Shown piece after piece: positions 47,341 through 61,570 of a stretch of 64,000 nt of DNA (positions within the stretch are counted from its first letter, which is position 1; each line of letters opens with the position of its first letter). Position numbers and translations under genes: made by a program. The notes under the pieces were generated by a model. That model was not told the origin of the DNA, did no database searches, and was given only the letters and a program-made list of their open reading frames with translations. The DNA is from Aldrovandia affinis. Lineage: Eukaryota; Chordata; Actinopteri; Notacanthiformes; Halosauridae. The stretch is from the NCBI GenBank assembly GCA_029706075.1, contig JAINUG010000382.1:186001-250000 (forward strand). Direction: 5' to 3'.

Positions 47341-48894
47341 TTAAACTTTTGCCAATGTTCTTGGAAACAAACATTGTTAGCTGGGAAGCCACTGTATCTG
47401 TCCTGTTATCTGAAAGCTTTCATCCAATACAGCCCGTTCGAGTGGGAATACATTACCCTGCAAAGAGAGCTCTAATCCTACACCGTCAACTGCAGATATA
47501 CATTGTCTTCATTTGGGCATTTAATTAAACCAAAAACCCCAATTAAATTTGTACATGTATTTGTTCATAGCCTGAGCCTAACAAGACTTCATGAGATGGC
47601 AATGATAAAACCTCTTTATCCTATCACAAAGCAGCTCCATTCATCCATCAGTAGCTCTCAGTACCAAAGACACAAACATTGACAATTTTAGCTTCTTACT
47701 AGACCACATGTCTCTTTATGTTAATCTATTCATTATCCAGGGCAGGCGCCACCTCAGTCTTCTACATTCATTTAAGCAAAGAACTGTATCTCAATCTGTG
47801 AAACATACTTTGTGGTCAGATCAGTAAGGAATGTATCCGTTTTATTTTCTAAAAATGCAATTCAAAAATGCACTCCGATCTAAAAAGACAAAGTCCTTTT
47901 GAGCACTCTGGGCAAGGATTTATCGGGCTTAGAAATGTATGGGTATAGCGGGTGGTGCCAGATTGTACCCTTAATCACCCTAATGTACCCTTAATCACCC
48001 TATTTACTTTAGAACTATGCTCTATTAACAGAATTTGTTTGGCAACCCTTGGGATCTGGGGAAAAAATGGAATGGGCAATTAGCTAAAATCTTACCCCAT
48101 TTGACCTTTCACTCAATTGGATACTAATCAATACATTTTTTAAAAATTGATGAAAGTTTCCCAGAAAACCTCTGTCTCTTGAGCAGCTACATGCTGGTTT
48201 CTGTGCCCAATACTTAACCTGGCATAATTTGTCCAATTAGTGCATTAGACACATACATCTACCTGCAAACTAGCGTGTTTCTCAAACAACGCTACAGTGA
48301 AATATTCATTGAGTAACGATAATGAAAGTGAATGGGAATTAAAGTGGAAACAGCCTTATGGCAGCACTTTTTTACTGGTCGGTTCTTTGGCAGGTTCTTG
48401 CATTCAGTGCTGCCTCTGCAATCCATATTGAACTGTTAGGCCCGATTGCTTTCCTTGTAAAACAATATACATTGTGAGTACAATAGAATACATTGTGGGA
48501 AGTAATCTCTTTTGCAAAAATAAATAAATATATATATACATATATAATGTCCTAATGTATATAGGAGCATTAGTGTTAGATCCGGTCCCCATTATTCATC
48601 ATTGGATGACAACAGAATAAAAATGAACAACCAAAAAGTATTATTTTATATAATCCGTGTAACTAATGTAGAGATTAGAGGGATCCAATGGCAAGACACA
48701 TCTATAAGGAAGGACAGATGGCATGTTAACAGCCAAACATATAACTTTCACAATCATCTCATTACAACTTCACCCACAGAGTGGCTCAGTTTTACAACAA
48801 AGAGACTCGATATCTGTGCTGAATAATGTGAATCTTCAAATGGTCAAAGGAGCACATAAACATACAAGCATGAACAGTACAGTGTGTGTTCTGG

Positions 48895-49262
48895 GAGCAT
48901 CCATCCATCCATCCATTATCTAAGCCACTTATTCCTGGTCAGGGTCGCGGGCTGGAGCCTATCCCAGCATGCGTTCCGGGCGAGAGGCAGGAATACACCC
49001 TGGACAGGTCGCCAATCCATCGCAGGGCACACACACACCATTCACTCACACACTCATACCTACGGGCAATTTAGACTCTCCAATTAGCCTAACGTGCATG
49101 TCTTTGGACTGTGGGAGGAAACCGGAGTACCCGGAGGAAACCCACGCGGACACGGGGAGAACATGCAAACTCCGCACAGAAAGGCCCCCGGCCTGGATTC
49201 GAACCCGAGACCTTCTTGCTGTGAGGCGACAGTGCTATCCACTGCACCACCGTGCCGCTCGT
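48895..49262. mobile_element. Dispersed non-LTR 3' end (RTE/Expander-like)
   Basis: It begins with ATCC repeats, then CTTATTCCTGGTCAGGGTCG, GTCTTTGGACTGTGGGAGGA, AACCGGAGTACCCGGAGGAA, GGGGAGAACATGCAAACTCC and ends near TGCACCACCGTGCCGC. This is one of the commonest teleost dispersed repeats. The RTE/Expander link is from memory. It is the longer of the two copies here. Confidence 0.8.
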
Positions 49263-52200
49263 TCTGGGAGCAGTGAAGTTTAATCACTTTGTCACACTAA
49301 AACATTTTTGCATCGGGAGTTCTATGTTCTAAGTTGAGAAGGAGAAATCAACTGGGAGTGTGAGGATGGAAGAAACGTATTTTACACGATTGTAACAAAG
49401 ACACCTGTGTATGTTCACACAAGATGAATTTATCCCATTCATAGCTAAATCATCTTCTATTCTGATGTTTAAAATACAAAGCCTGACATAAATATTTGAT
49501 GCTTTGCCAACCACAGAAAAGTGGTTTGTGTGCTTTTCGTTGAAAGCCACCTGCAGTCATCTTGCAGTCATCAGGCATTTATAAATGTATACATGTATAT
49601 AGTATTTCTAAATTGTAAATGAGGGGTATTTACTGTATTTGCTAGGTACTTGGCAAACTCCAAATTAATAGGGGTAATTTAAAACACATTCCATGCACCA
49701 ATTATACACACAAGTTAAATACAAATTATAAACAGCTGGAGCACTTTAATATTATGGACCTAAAGAGGAGACTACATCAACTTATTTACACAGCTTCACT
49801 TCCTCCTTAATTAAGATAGCTGATGTCACTTCCTCTACCCCCACCACCTACCTGCCTAAAATATCCCTGTTTATTCTGGGGAGAGAATGTGAGAGGAGAC
49901 AGAGACAAACCTCTTGATTGTCTTGGGCTGCAAGGACTAAAAATATGCAGAGAACATCAGAGAGGTTTTCATCTTTCATCTGCACCAAGACGATTAGAGA
50001 GCAGCTGTGAGATTGTTAAAATTAGAAGCATTTTAAAATCACAACGGGCTTTAATTCCACACGTTTCAGAAGAGGACAGAACACAGATTCACAGTTTCGT
50101 TTTTCCTCAAATAATTTGTGTTAAAATAATATAATCTTTCATTTCCAAGCAGCCTTACACCTCCTTGAGACATTTTGGGAAAGTGTTATTTTCGAGGCCT
50201 AAAATCACATGCCTTGAAAAGACACACACACACACACACCCTGTCTCCCCCCGAATTAAATAAGCATGTAGAAAATCCAACAAAATAACATCAGGTGCAT
50301 TGTCCTCTGAGTTGCTACGGATCCTAAATATCAAGTTCGGTGATTATGCTCTCGTTTACAGCCGGATAAAACAGAAAGACGTCATCAGTGACGTCGGTAA
50401 GCTAAACCTTACAGCTGCAATTGGCACACTTGCCACACTCCTGGAGCAGGATGGGTCTGAAGTTATGTATGCTCTGACATCCTGAATCATAGCTCCGCAA
50501 TACCCTGTGCCCTCATTACAAATAACGGTGCTTTTTACGAGGAAATGCAGCCATAAATAATGACATTATTACACAGCAATCACCGCACCTCAACCAGAGC
50601 TAACCCTGGGACATCAACAGGAGAAGCTGCTGAGCTGTTTGTGCAGTTAAACAGCGCATCTCATCTCAAACTCCCATCATTTAAGATGCTGAAATTAGCT
50701 TGCCGCACAAATGAACCCAAAGCAAATCCCTCCAAACATGTAAACCAACAAGCAAACAAAATGGCTATCAAAGCACTGCCGGTGTGGGTGATGCGTTCCT
50801 TCATCAATCTGCTTCCAGATTAAATCTAAGCACAAAAAACATTGTTTTTAACATATAAGTTTAAGGAAGAGTTAGGATTTTTTTCTGACTTGCATAACTT
50901 TAGGGGGTGGACATGTCGAGAGCTTATAATGTGTAAACAATGGTTGAAAAATATAACAAAGTTAAGTGGTTTGGAATTATACAGAATCGTGGCCATGCTG
51001 ATAGTAAAGGAGTTACACCATAATGAAATTGCAGATGTGAAAATTTTGTGAAACAGCACAAAAAGCTATTTTTTCACCAGCAAAATGTCAATTCTTTATG
51101 TTTGAAGCAAAACCTCCACCCATTGGAGCTATAGTGGCAGCATTCCAAGATAAGACCATGCACTGCTATTGTGTGCTGTCGTCTTTACCTCTTGTCCACC
51201 CAAAGAATTCAAAGGCTGAATTAGCCTCTCCTCTGAAATGCTGAGACGACAGCTTATTTTACGATAGCAGGCCTGCTACTGGAGTTAGCTGTATTCCACT
51301 GCCCTCAGCATACATGAAGTGCATTGGCTTAATTACAGTGAATATGTGAAAGTCAGCAGAGACTCACATTCCAGACTCTTAAACCCTTACGATTCCTCCA
51401 GGGGCCACCATTTAAATTGCCTCTGGGCTCTGCGAGGATGAGTGGTGAAATGCATTGTGGGTAAGTGTTGTAGGATGGGAAGAGCTTTTGTTTCATCATC
51501 AAGAGTCAATGTAATTTAGTAGCCCTAATAAATGCCTTTTGTGACACATGTCTTTGTGCTCAGTAATGTATAATTCCAAAGCTTTAAAATACCACCTGCT
51601 GTTACCAATTAGTGTGTCAAAGTATTGAGCCACCCCCTAACATAAGTAGCACATTTTTTTCATAGCATATTTTTTTCTTTGAGTTAATATGATCCCTCTC
51701 GCATCGACTCTAACCTTGTTGTGAGTTTATGAGGGTTTACGGACCACTTCGTTAATAGTGCTGACATCACTGTCAATCACTATTAATAAATATACAAAAT
51801 AAAGCTTGTCTCTCCCAACACATGGAGCCAGAATACAATGCAAAACTTTATTCATAAATAGGCCAGCTCAAAGAAGCATACATACAAATACATATACACA
51901 CTCACAAACAGCAATGGCCTCCAACAATGAAAGTACTGACTTTGAAATGGCTGTTAAGACTTAATTCAATCTTAATTTTAACACTTAATTTTAACACTTC
52001 ATCCATGTACAGTACATGCTCCATTGAGGTATTTATGTAGGTCAGACTCTGCTATCCTCACCTTGGTAACACTGGTGCAGACTCCCACAGGACCCAGCCT
52101 GAATAAGGGATCGTACGATTACGCCGTGCCTCATCACTCAAAACCACCAGCTGTCATTTCAGACTTTATTTATTCCACATTTAAAAAAAGACTATGCATA

Positions 52201-52559
52201 AAGTCGACATACGTCTCTGTCCCTGATTCATACCAAAAATGGAAATGAGTTACTCTGGTGGGCTTTCATATCCAAAGCGCTATATACGGAAATATAATGA
52301 AATATGTGGGATACGAAATATGAAAAACAGGTGCCATGATTCAACAATCCTCTCCTGACATCGTCAAGCCGTATATATCAAGTCGAGAGAAAGGAGACAG
52401 TGATGTGCGTATAGTATATAAGACAATTTGACTTTACTACAAAAAGGCTATGAAACTGATATGCACAATAAATGCATATTATTTTACAATGTTGACATGA
52501 CATTTTTTTAATTTGACAAATGGACTACAGCCAAATTAACTATCAATGGATAAAAGATA

Positions 52560-53694
<1,135 letters not shown>

Positions 53695-54829
53695 TATATG
53701 CAGTCACTTTTATACTAACCACAATACATTTGACAAATTATTATGTATTTGTAAAAAGGTGTTCTGTGTTTTTCCTAGTGGATGGGCATTTTCCAGTTAC
53801 CTGATTTTATTATTTTCTCAAGGCTGATTTTATCATAAATGCATTTTTAAACATAATTTAAAAGTATGTAGGGTGATTAATGCAGCATAGGTTTATATGC
53901 AACAAACTGTATATGCAATAAATCTTTTTTTTCCCAGAAGTCAAAATGATTTTATTGAATTGAAAAAGCTTTGGATCTGAGCCAGATCCTGTACTGTGCA
54001 CATGACTGTATACATTAAGCTTTACAATTCATGCCCGATAAGAATGACAGCTCAGGGCGTGTTTGAGCAGAAGCAGAGTGTGGCTGTTTGTGAATTAATC
54101 GATTGGGCAGCGATATCCCTCCCCTGTCTTTCTACGCCTCCTGTAACAAGGGCAGGACAAGATCCATCTGCAGATAATCCTCCAGAGGTTCTTCTGAGAC
54201 CATTTTAGACGGCTTCGTTTCATTCCATATCACTCGCGATTTAAACTGAACCTCTGGTAGTGGGGAGGGGGGGAGTGGTGGTCCTTTTATATTGTTTTAT
54301 TTATCATAATTTCAAGCTATAATTGGACACACGTGGGCCAGTGGTCCTTCGGCCGAGGTGGCCCATGTTTGTGGGGACTGGAGCAAGATCGGCTCACGGA
54401 GCCTAACGTCTGAGACACGCAAGAGGAATACGCCCTCAGTGCCACCCAAACACCCGTTTGCCACAAGCACACATTTAATTACCACGTTCAGAGGCCAGGG
54501 GTATCCCAGGGCTTTTCTTGCTCTGTCGCACATGCTGGTTGGGAACAGTGCTGGCATGTTTAGTTGTCCGATTGTTATGCTGGCACGCGACTGTAGAGGG
54601 CGCACTCTGGGGTACAGATGAAGGGGCAGCGCTGGAGGGGATGCACAATCAGCAGTTTGGGCCTCAGTGCTGGCTGGGAGGAGGGTGGCGGGGCACATGG
54701 GGTTATAACCGTGATGGGCCAAACAGACCTGCCTCACATGGGATAAAATGGACCAGTGCCAGATTGTTCGATCCGCAGCCCTGTTAATAAGGGAGGAGTA
54801 CGGCTTCTGTTGTCCTTTAATACTCTCTC

Positions 54830-55130
54830 CCTGGCTCCTGCTCCCTCTCTCACTCAATCCCCCACCCATTGCTCGTGGTTTTCTATTTTTCTCATTTTCT
54901 CTCTCTCTCTCTCGGTCCTTCTGTCTCTTTCACTCCTTTACTTGCGTCCTCCTTTTGTCTTTCCCTTGCGCTTTCTTCCTCTCTTCTCTCATCACTTACC
55001 CCTCTATCTGTCTCTCTCACTCCATTTGTCTTCCTCTTTCTCCCATCTGTTCACTTTCTCATTCTCCTTGCAAATTTTCCACACTCACCCCTCTCTCCAT
55101 CTCTCTCTCTCTCTCACCACCACCATCATT
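54830..55130 (+). repeat. Polypyrimidine (TC-rich) tract
   Basis: About 300 bp of nearly pure pyrimidine on the plus strand, with CT runs at 54896-54912 and 55097-55116. The three overlapping Ser/Leu-rich open frames across it are compositional artefacts. Confidence 0.9.
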
Positions 55131-57048
55131 TTTCATGCACTTTTCATTGGCCTTTCTCTTCACAGTTAAGTGAACATTATAATGATAACATATAATATGA
55201 ACATTTACACGCATTACCATACGGTGCACTGTCGAGTATCTCTGTTTCAGATTCCCTGCTCGACATACAGGGGTTGCCAGACTCTGGATAACTCTTAATA
55301 GTTGGAGACAGAAATTGCAAGATGAGAATAAAAAAGAATACGAAAAAGAATAAAATTAACCTGTTTTTCATGCACAAGCTAAACTTTTTAGAGATCTAGT
55401 CACCTCACTCGCACATTGTGAACAGTGTCAAATAGGAGCGTTTTGCACAGTATGCCTCAAAGTGACAAACATGGAGAGAACTGGAGTAGAAAAAGTCTAG
55501 ACTGCATACTCAAAAGTGCTGCTCGTATAAATAGGACAAATATGACAGGGTTTAGTTATGTCACTTAACAAAGGTCGCGCTGTGGTGACACATCCCCCCG
55601 AGACAGTGTGGCCATTCCAATAAAGAGCTGACGCTTTGTCTCTCAGCGTCAGGTAACGCCAAGGCAAGTTCTAACAATAACTTCCAAAGCAACACCACTT
55701 TCAGCTCACGTCAAACACCCTCTCCCCCTTGCTGCTTAAAAAGCCTTAGTGTGGACTCAATGCATTTGCCTCGCATGCGTAATTACCCCAGACTGCATTT
55801 CCAATATTATAAAAATGAATTATATATCAGATGGAAAAGGACATGAGGAAGCATCCCACATTCCTGAATGACTCATCTAAGGAGCTTTTGCTTTCATTGG
55901 CAATGAGGAGTATTATCAAGATTTACAGACGTGGTCATTTTGGCAATATGGGTGGTGTAGAACCCCCTCTACCCCCTTACTGGGTCCCCTTGCTCTTTAA
56001 TAACCCTGTCTGTGACACCAAGATAACGTCCCTTGTTGAGTCAGATGGCGAGTTTCACACAGGACAGACTTCTGCTCGCAGATGTTAGACCTGAAGTGCC
56101 GCTCCAGGCAGAAACACAGCGGGAACACAGAGAGACAGACGATATGTGCGCGAATGGCCGGGCGTCCCCTGAGGACGGCGTGCGCACACACCTTTGACTA
56201 AGGCTCCGCCGTGATTCACGGGCACGGCTGGCTCATGCTTCTACATCCGGAGGAAAAGGAAAGGAACGTGCCCGCTCGGCCAGGGAGGTGCGCGGCGAGC
56301 CGCTCCCGAAGTGGACTAACCTTTTCTCTGTCTCGCTTCGAAGGCACATGTGACACAGTGGAAAAAATCACACCGAGAAAATAGAACTGAATAGGTCAAC
56401 ACACCGCTTTACGAAAGTGAAACAGAAAACAAAAAGGGTTTGGTGGACGTACGGGACCTGATGTACGAGAACTGTTCCCAAGGATCAAGATATGGCAATC
56501 AGTTTCAACAGAAAGGTGTGCCCACCCCTTGACCAGAACATCATGGAATGCATTAGTAGATCAAAATTGTTTTTTCAAAAAGTACTTTACGCCATATCTC
56601 TCCCTTCATATCCTTTCATTAAGGTTTGAAATGATTTTCTTATTTGTTTTCTTTAAGAAAATATGGAATTCTATGTCTAGGAATGTAGTCCCTCATTTAC
56701 CCAATAATAATGTCCCTCATTTACCCAAGTGTTTCCAACATTTTGGCCATTACCTGTATATACTGTATATATATATATATACACATGTACATATAATATA
56801 TACATCATATATTTGCTAAAAACCTAAAGAATAAACCTTGCAAAAAGATGTGAAAGTTTTCAGAAGCACAGAAGAGGATGGCACTCATTCACTATTATTA
56901 CACAAAGCCATCTTTGGGGGGTCATTCAGCCGAATCCATCCTTGGTATAGTCAACTGAACACTTTACCTGGGGCGGTTCAGTTTGAAATACTTAGCATCT
57001 GTCGAGAAATCTTTCAATACATTTCAAGATACAAGCACTCGTGCTTTA

Positions 57049-57444
<396 letters not shown>

Positions 57445-60080
57445 TCAAAACAATATTTAATGACACAATTTAGGAGGTCCTTGCTAAGGGTGTCCCACCT
57501 GGAATTCAGACCAGACCAGTTTCTGGTCAAAATTATAATTTCCTTACCACTGCACCCCCCCCTATGTAAAAAGATTCCACCTGATTCCTGGGTCTAAGTT
57601 GCCTTAAGAGAAAGTTCTGTTAAATACATTTTTTTTTTAAACAGACTCATTCAGTACTGAATTGCACCAATGCTTGCAATATGCACCTTTTCCCATTTTC
57701 CCTTGGCTTGGCAATTTTGACTGATTCATAGGCGTAGTTGTATTGGTCATTTATGCATTAATTGCGATGGCAATTTGTTATCAATCTAGAATATAAAATA
57801 GTGACTGGAAATTGTTTGACGTGTTTGGGGCGGTTGACGAGTTGAAATGAGGGAAACTTTGTGGGCATTAAACAAGTGCTTTTGAGCAAAACCCAGGCAC
57901 TCACCATAGGCTACCCTATGAATGACATTCTGGCCAATATGATTTCTTGCAGTAAAAGTTCTCTACTGCTCATGCAAGAGAATCAATCCTGACCCTTGAT
58001 ATAAACATATATTTTTATATACATTTGTATATTTAATGTACAAATATGTACAAATGTATGAATACTGATGTTTGTTGTCATCAGAATTGCGCCTTGTCGT
58101 CTGAGAGCCTGCTTGCTTGTGGGTCACCATTATTGGGGGTGCTTATGGTGAAAGGGGGGTTGCAGGGCTAGGAAATGCATCTGACCCATCTGTTCCCATC
58201 TGACCATCTGAAAGCCAGAATATTAATAAGCCAGATGGTATCCTGGTTCCACGATTGAGGTTTGTGCCATCATTGTTTGCTGTCCAAACTGTACATACTC
58301 TCATGGAAAATGAAACAGCTGTAAATAATGTCAGGAAACAAAACAAACATCTATTTTGATATTTTTCTAGTGTGCTGTTGCAACATAAATACATTATGTA
58401 GCTGGTTTTTATGTCAAGGAAAATGAAAAGCGTTTTTTTCCGAGATTGATGTTTGCATTGTGTCATCAATATATGATGAAGTTGAGTTTTTTGACAAAAA
58501 CGATACAGATTTATTTCTTTTTTAAATGTTGTTTTTGAAGATAAATAGATTCCAGCCATGTAACATGTGTCAGATTCAATGGCAGGGGACACAGGGATTC
58601 ATGATGTATCTCTTTTTGTGCCAGATGCCATGATTCATTCGGCAGGCATAGCAAAATCCCCCTCTGCAAAGTGGGCTGAAAGATTTCCCACCTAATCCTG
58701 GCGGATTTAGAAATTCCCCTCCTTTGTTGCGGTTTGCGCGCTCCCTCCTTCTCTCGTTCCAACCCCTATATGCAGCCTCTCTCAGTGGTGGAATTTAATG
58801 GGAGATCAAGAAGTGCACTTTGTGTACCCTATACAGCCCTTATATGCCTGTCATTTAATTTTATACACTTGTCCTGTGCGCACATCACCACCCTGTCATT
58901 TTTGGAAGGTGGCTCAGTTTTCTCTGATTATGGCGGGTGTGAATTACGATAATACAATCCTGACATAGTCAGCGAAGTTCATGGCACAGTGTCCCGAGGG
59001 AAGCGGCTTGACCTTGGCCTACACCAGGTATCCATGAAAGCCACGGTGAGCTCTTCATCTCTGACGCTGAGATCAAACAGAGAGGACTCCCGCAGCGACA
59101 TCAGAACGATCGCGTTCCACGGCGTAAACTATTCCACGGTTTACCCCGAAGACACTGCAGCTGTCACACCTCAAACGACAGACACGCTCTTATTGATGTG
59201 GACAATTGCCGACTCACTTCCAAGATCACTGGAGAGGTCTGACTGGATAAAAGGTACGGAAAGGTGGAAGCAGGGGATTACAAAACCGCCGGGTTCTGAT
59301 TTTGATGGATGCACTCGCACTGGAGGACGGATGGAATTGTGACACAGTGGAAAGATTGCGATGGATGGATTTCACAACAATTTCCTTTAAGTAAGGCAGG
59401 CAGGTGTAGCATAACATCATCTATACGTCGTGACCCTGAGACCTGGCTTTGAGCAAGGCCGATATTTTAGATGTTATACTAGAAAAGATAGCCCTTCGCA
59501 AAAAAAGATCGGACTTTTAGGTCATTTAAATAGACATAATCAATCAAGATTATCATAATCAAGAATCCATATGTTGAGCTCATATAAATATCATATGATT
59601 TGCTGCCACGTGCTGTGGTCGGCCGTGGCTTCAAAAAGGAGGGGGGAAACCACGCAAGCGCTCCCCTCCTGACAAATGTATGATCATAATGAAGACGGGG
59701 AAGACACACCCTCGTTAACCAGAGCTCTCATACTGTGTCTCCTGGGTTGATTGGTGACTCTGTCTCACCCTCGCATACAAATGTTACACAAAATAAATCC
59801 TGACGCCAGTGATATGCTCTGCTCTACATGCTTCTCCAAGCATACTGTATTCCTCTGATCAATCCCAAAGCACAGTGCATACAAATCAATTAGACAAGCC
59901 CGCAGTAGGTCCCTCAAACTGAACAGAATGTCCCAGGGAGATGACCCCGGAGGACACACGGCCACTAACAATGGGGGGGTGCCCGCTGTATGAATTACAT
60001 CACATGATGCCTCTGCTAATTTAGTCAAATGTCAAAACTCAGAGATCGGCGATCTCCTACACATGTGGACACGTGCACAT

Positions 60081-60126
60081 GTACACACACACACACACAC
60101 ACATGCACACACACACACACACACAA
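60081..60126. repeat. (AC)n microsatellite
   Basis: AC runs interrupted once by ATGC, about 20 units in all. Confidence 0.95.
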
Positions 60127-60998
60127 ACACATGTACCACGTACATATACACACACAATCTAAATCATGCTGACACCACAGACACTGAAATCAATGCAATT
60201 AAATACAAATTTGCAAGCTTTAACAAAAACTGAACCACCAAATGAAACACAAAAGCTGTATATGAATATTTGTTAATGATTTTCAGTACACTGCCTCTGA
60301 ATCTGTATTTAAAATAGACAGCCATAAATAAATTTAACATTGATTTATTAATAAATAAATAAAATACTGAAAAAAACAACATTTGCATTTATAACGAACC
60401 CCTTCAATTTTTCCACTTCAACTACAAATGAAGAAAGATAATAAACCTGTGAAATACATCAAAGCCACTGAAGCCAATGAAGTTGGTGTATTTTTGAGAC
60501 AATTAACAGTTGCACTTAAGTATGCATTGACTGTTGACTTGGCTCTCTGGTGACAAACCAAAACAATTCTCCATATTTAAGTAGTCAAGAACATCAAAAT
60601 AATGAATAGTTCATGAAATGAAATGTCAATTATATTTACAACATAATATGAAAGGCATGCATTCAGTTGCGTTTACCTGTGAATGCCCTCGGACTTGATG
60701 CTGAATTGTTACCGCATGCTTCACTAGTCTCACAGTATGAACTGTGCCAATGGACAGTGATAATGTGACTTCCCAATGCTTTTCATCCACAGTCTCCCTG
60801 GCACAGGACTCAGTTTGAGCGCAATGACCACTGTGCCAAAGGCCCTGTTCACCTGTTCAACAGACCTTACATTGTCCTGATACCTGGTACTGTTACAGGC
60901 TCATTCTAATGGAACAGAATCCACTGCACACATACGCTGCAGCACCTCTGTCTGACAGCCCTTATTGCCCTTCAATCCCTATGATAATGACTCTAGGG

Positions 60999-61570
60999 CA
61001 GTGGCTCTCAACCTTGGTCCCGGGGGCCCCTGTGTATGCTTGTTTTCGTTCCAGCCATGATTGCAACCTCTGAATTGTGACTAGCTGTTAATTGCTCTTA
61101 ATTAGACACTTTTCATTATTTATTAAAGCATGATTGACTCTCTTAAGGCCAAATTGTGTCAGAAATAGCTATGCATGCCATGAACAATAAATGTTGCATA
61201 TTCACATCCCAGGACTTGAAATCAGTCAGATTAACTAATGTTCTCATTTTCTGTAATGTGCTATATGTCACATGATTCCTTTAGGCTACTTTTTTAACTG
61301 ATTCAATTGTAGACTGGCAGGTGAAGTCAGTGGGGGGTCTAATTGTTGAAAGTGTGGATACCTGAAGCAACCATTTGTAGAAAATGAAGAGTTCAATGAA
61401 TAAAAATAATGAGAACGAGACACGCCTGCATTGTGTTAAAATATGTTTAAGGAAAACATGATGGTAGAACTTACACACATGTTTTCAACAGCCTTAATGC
61501 ATCAAGAGATTGGCTGTAACAAAAGCCAGCATACACAGCGGGTCCCCAGGACTGAGGTTGAGAACCAGTG
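60999..61570. mobile_element. Non-autonomous hAT element with target duplication
   Basis: The left end CAGTGGCTCTCAACC and the right end GGTTGAGAACCAGTG are inverted, and the similarity extends imperfectly about 60 bp inward (TGTGTATGCTTG against CAGCATACACAG). Flanks are CTCTAGGG (60991-60998) and CTCAAGGG (61571-61578), 7 of 8 identical, matching the 8-bp target duplication of hAT elements. At 572 bp with no transposase frame it needs a helper. Confidence 0.85.

Noticed and set aside
54312-54869. 185-codon minus-strand open frame
   Set aside because: No recognisable domain, signal peptide or homology; it lies inside a gabra2 intron in a GC-richer island where long frames arise by chance.
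54748-55195. Three overlapping Ser/Leu-rich frames
   Set aside because: Product of the polypyrimidine tract; all three frames are open because of composition.
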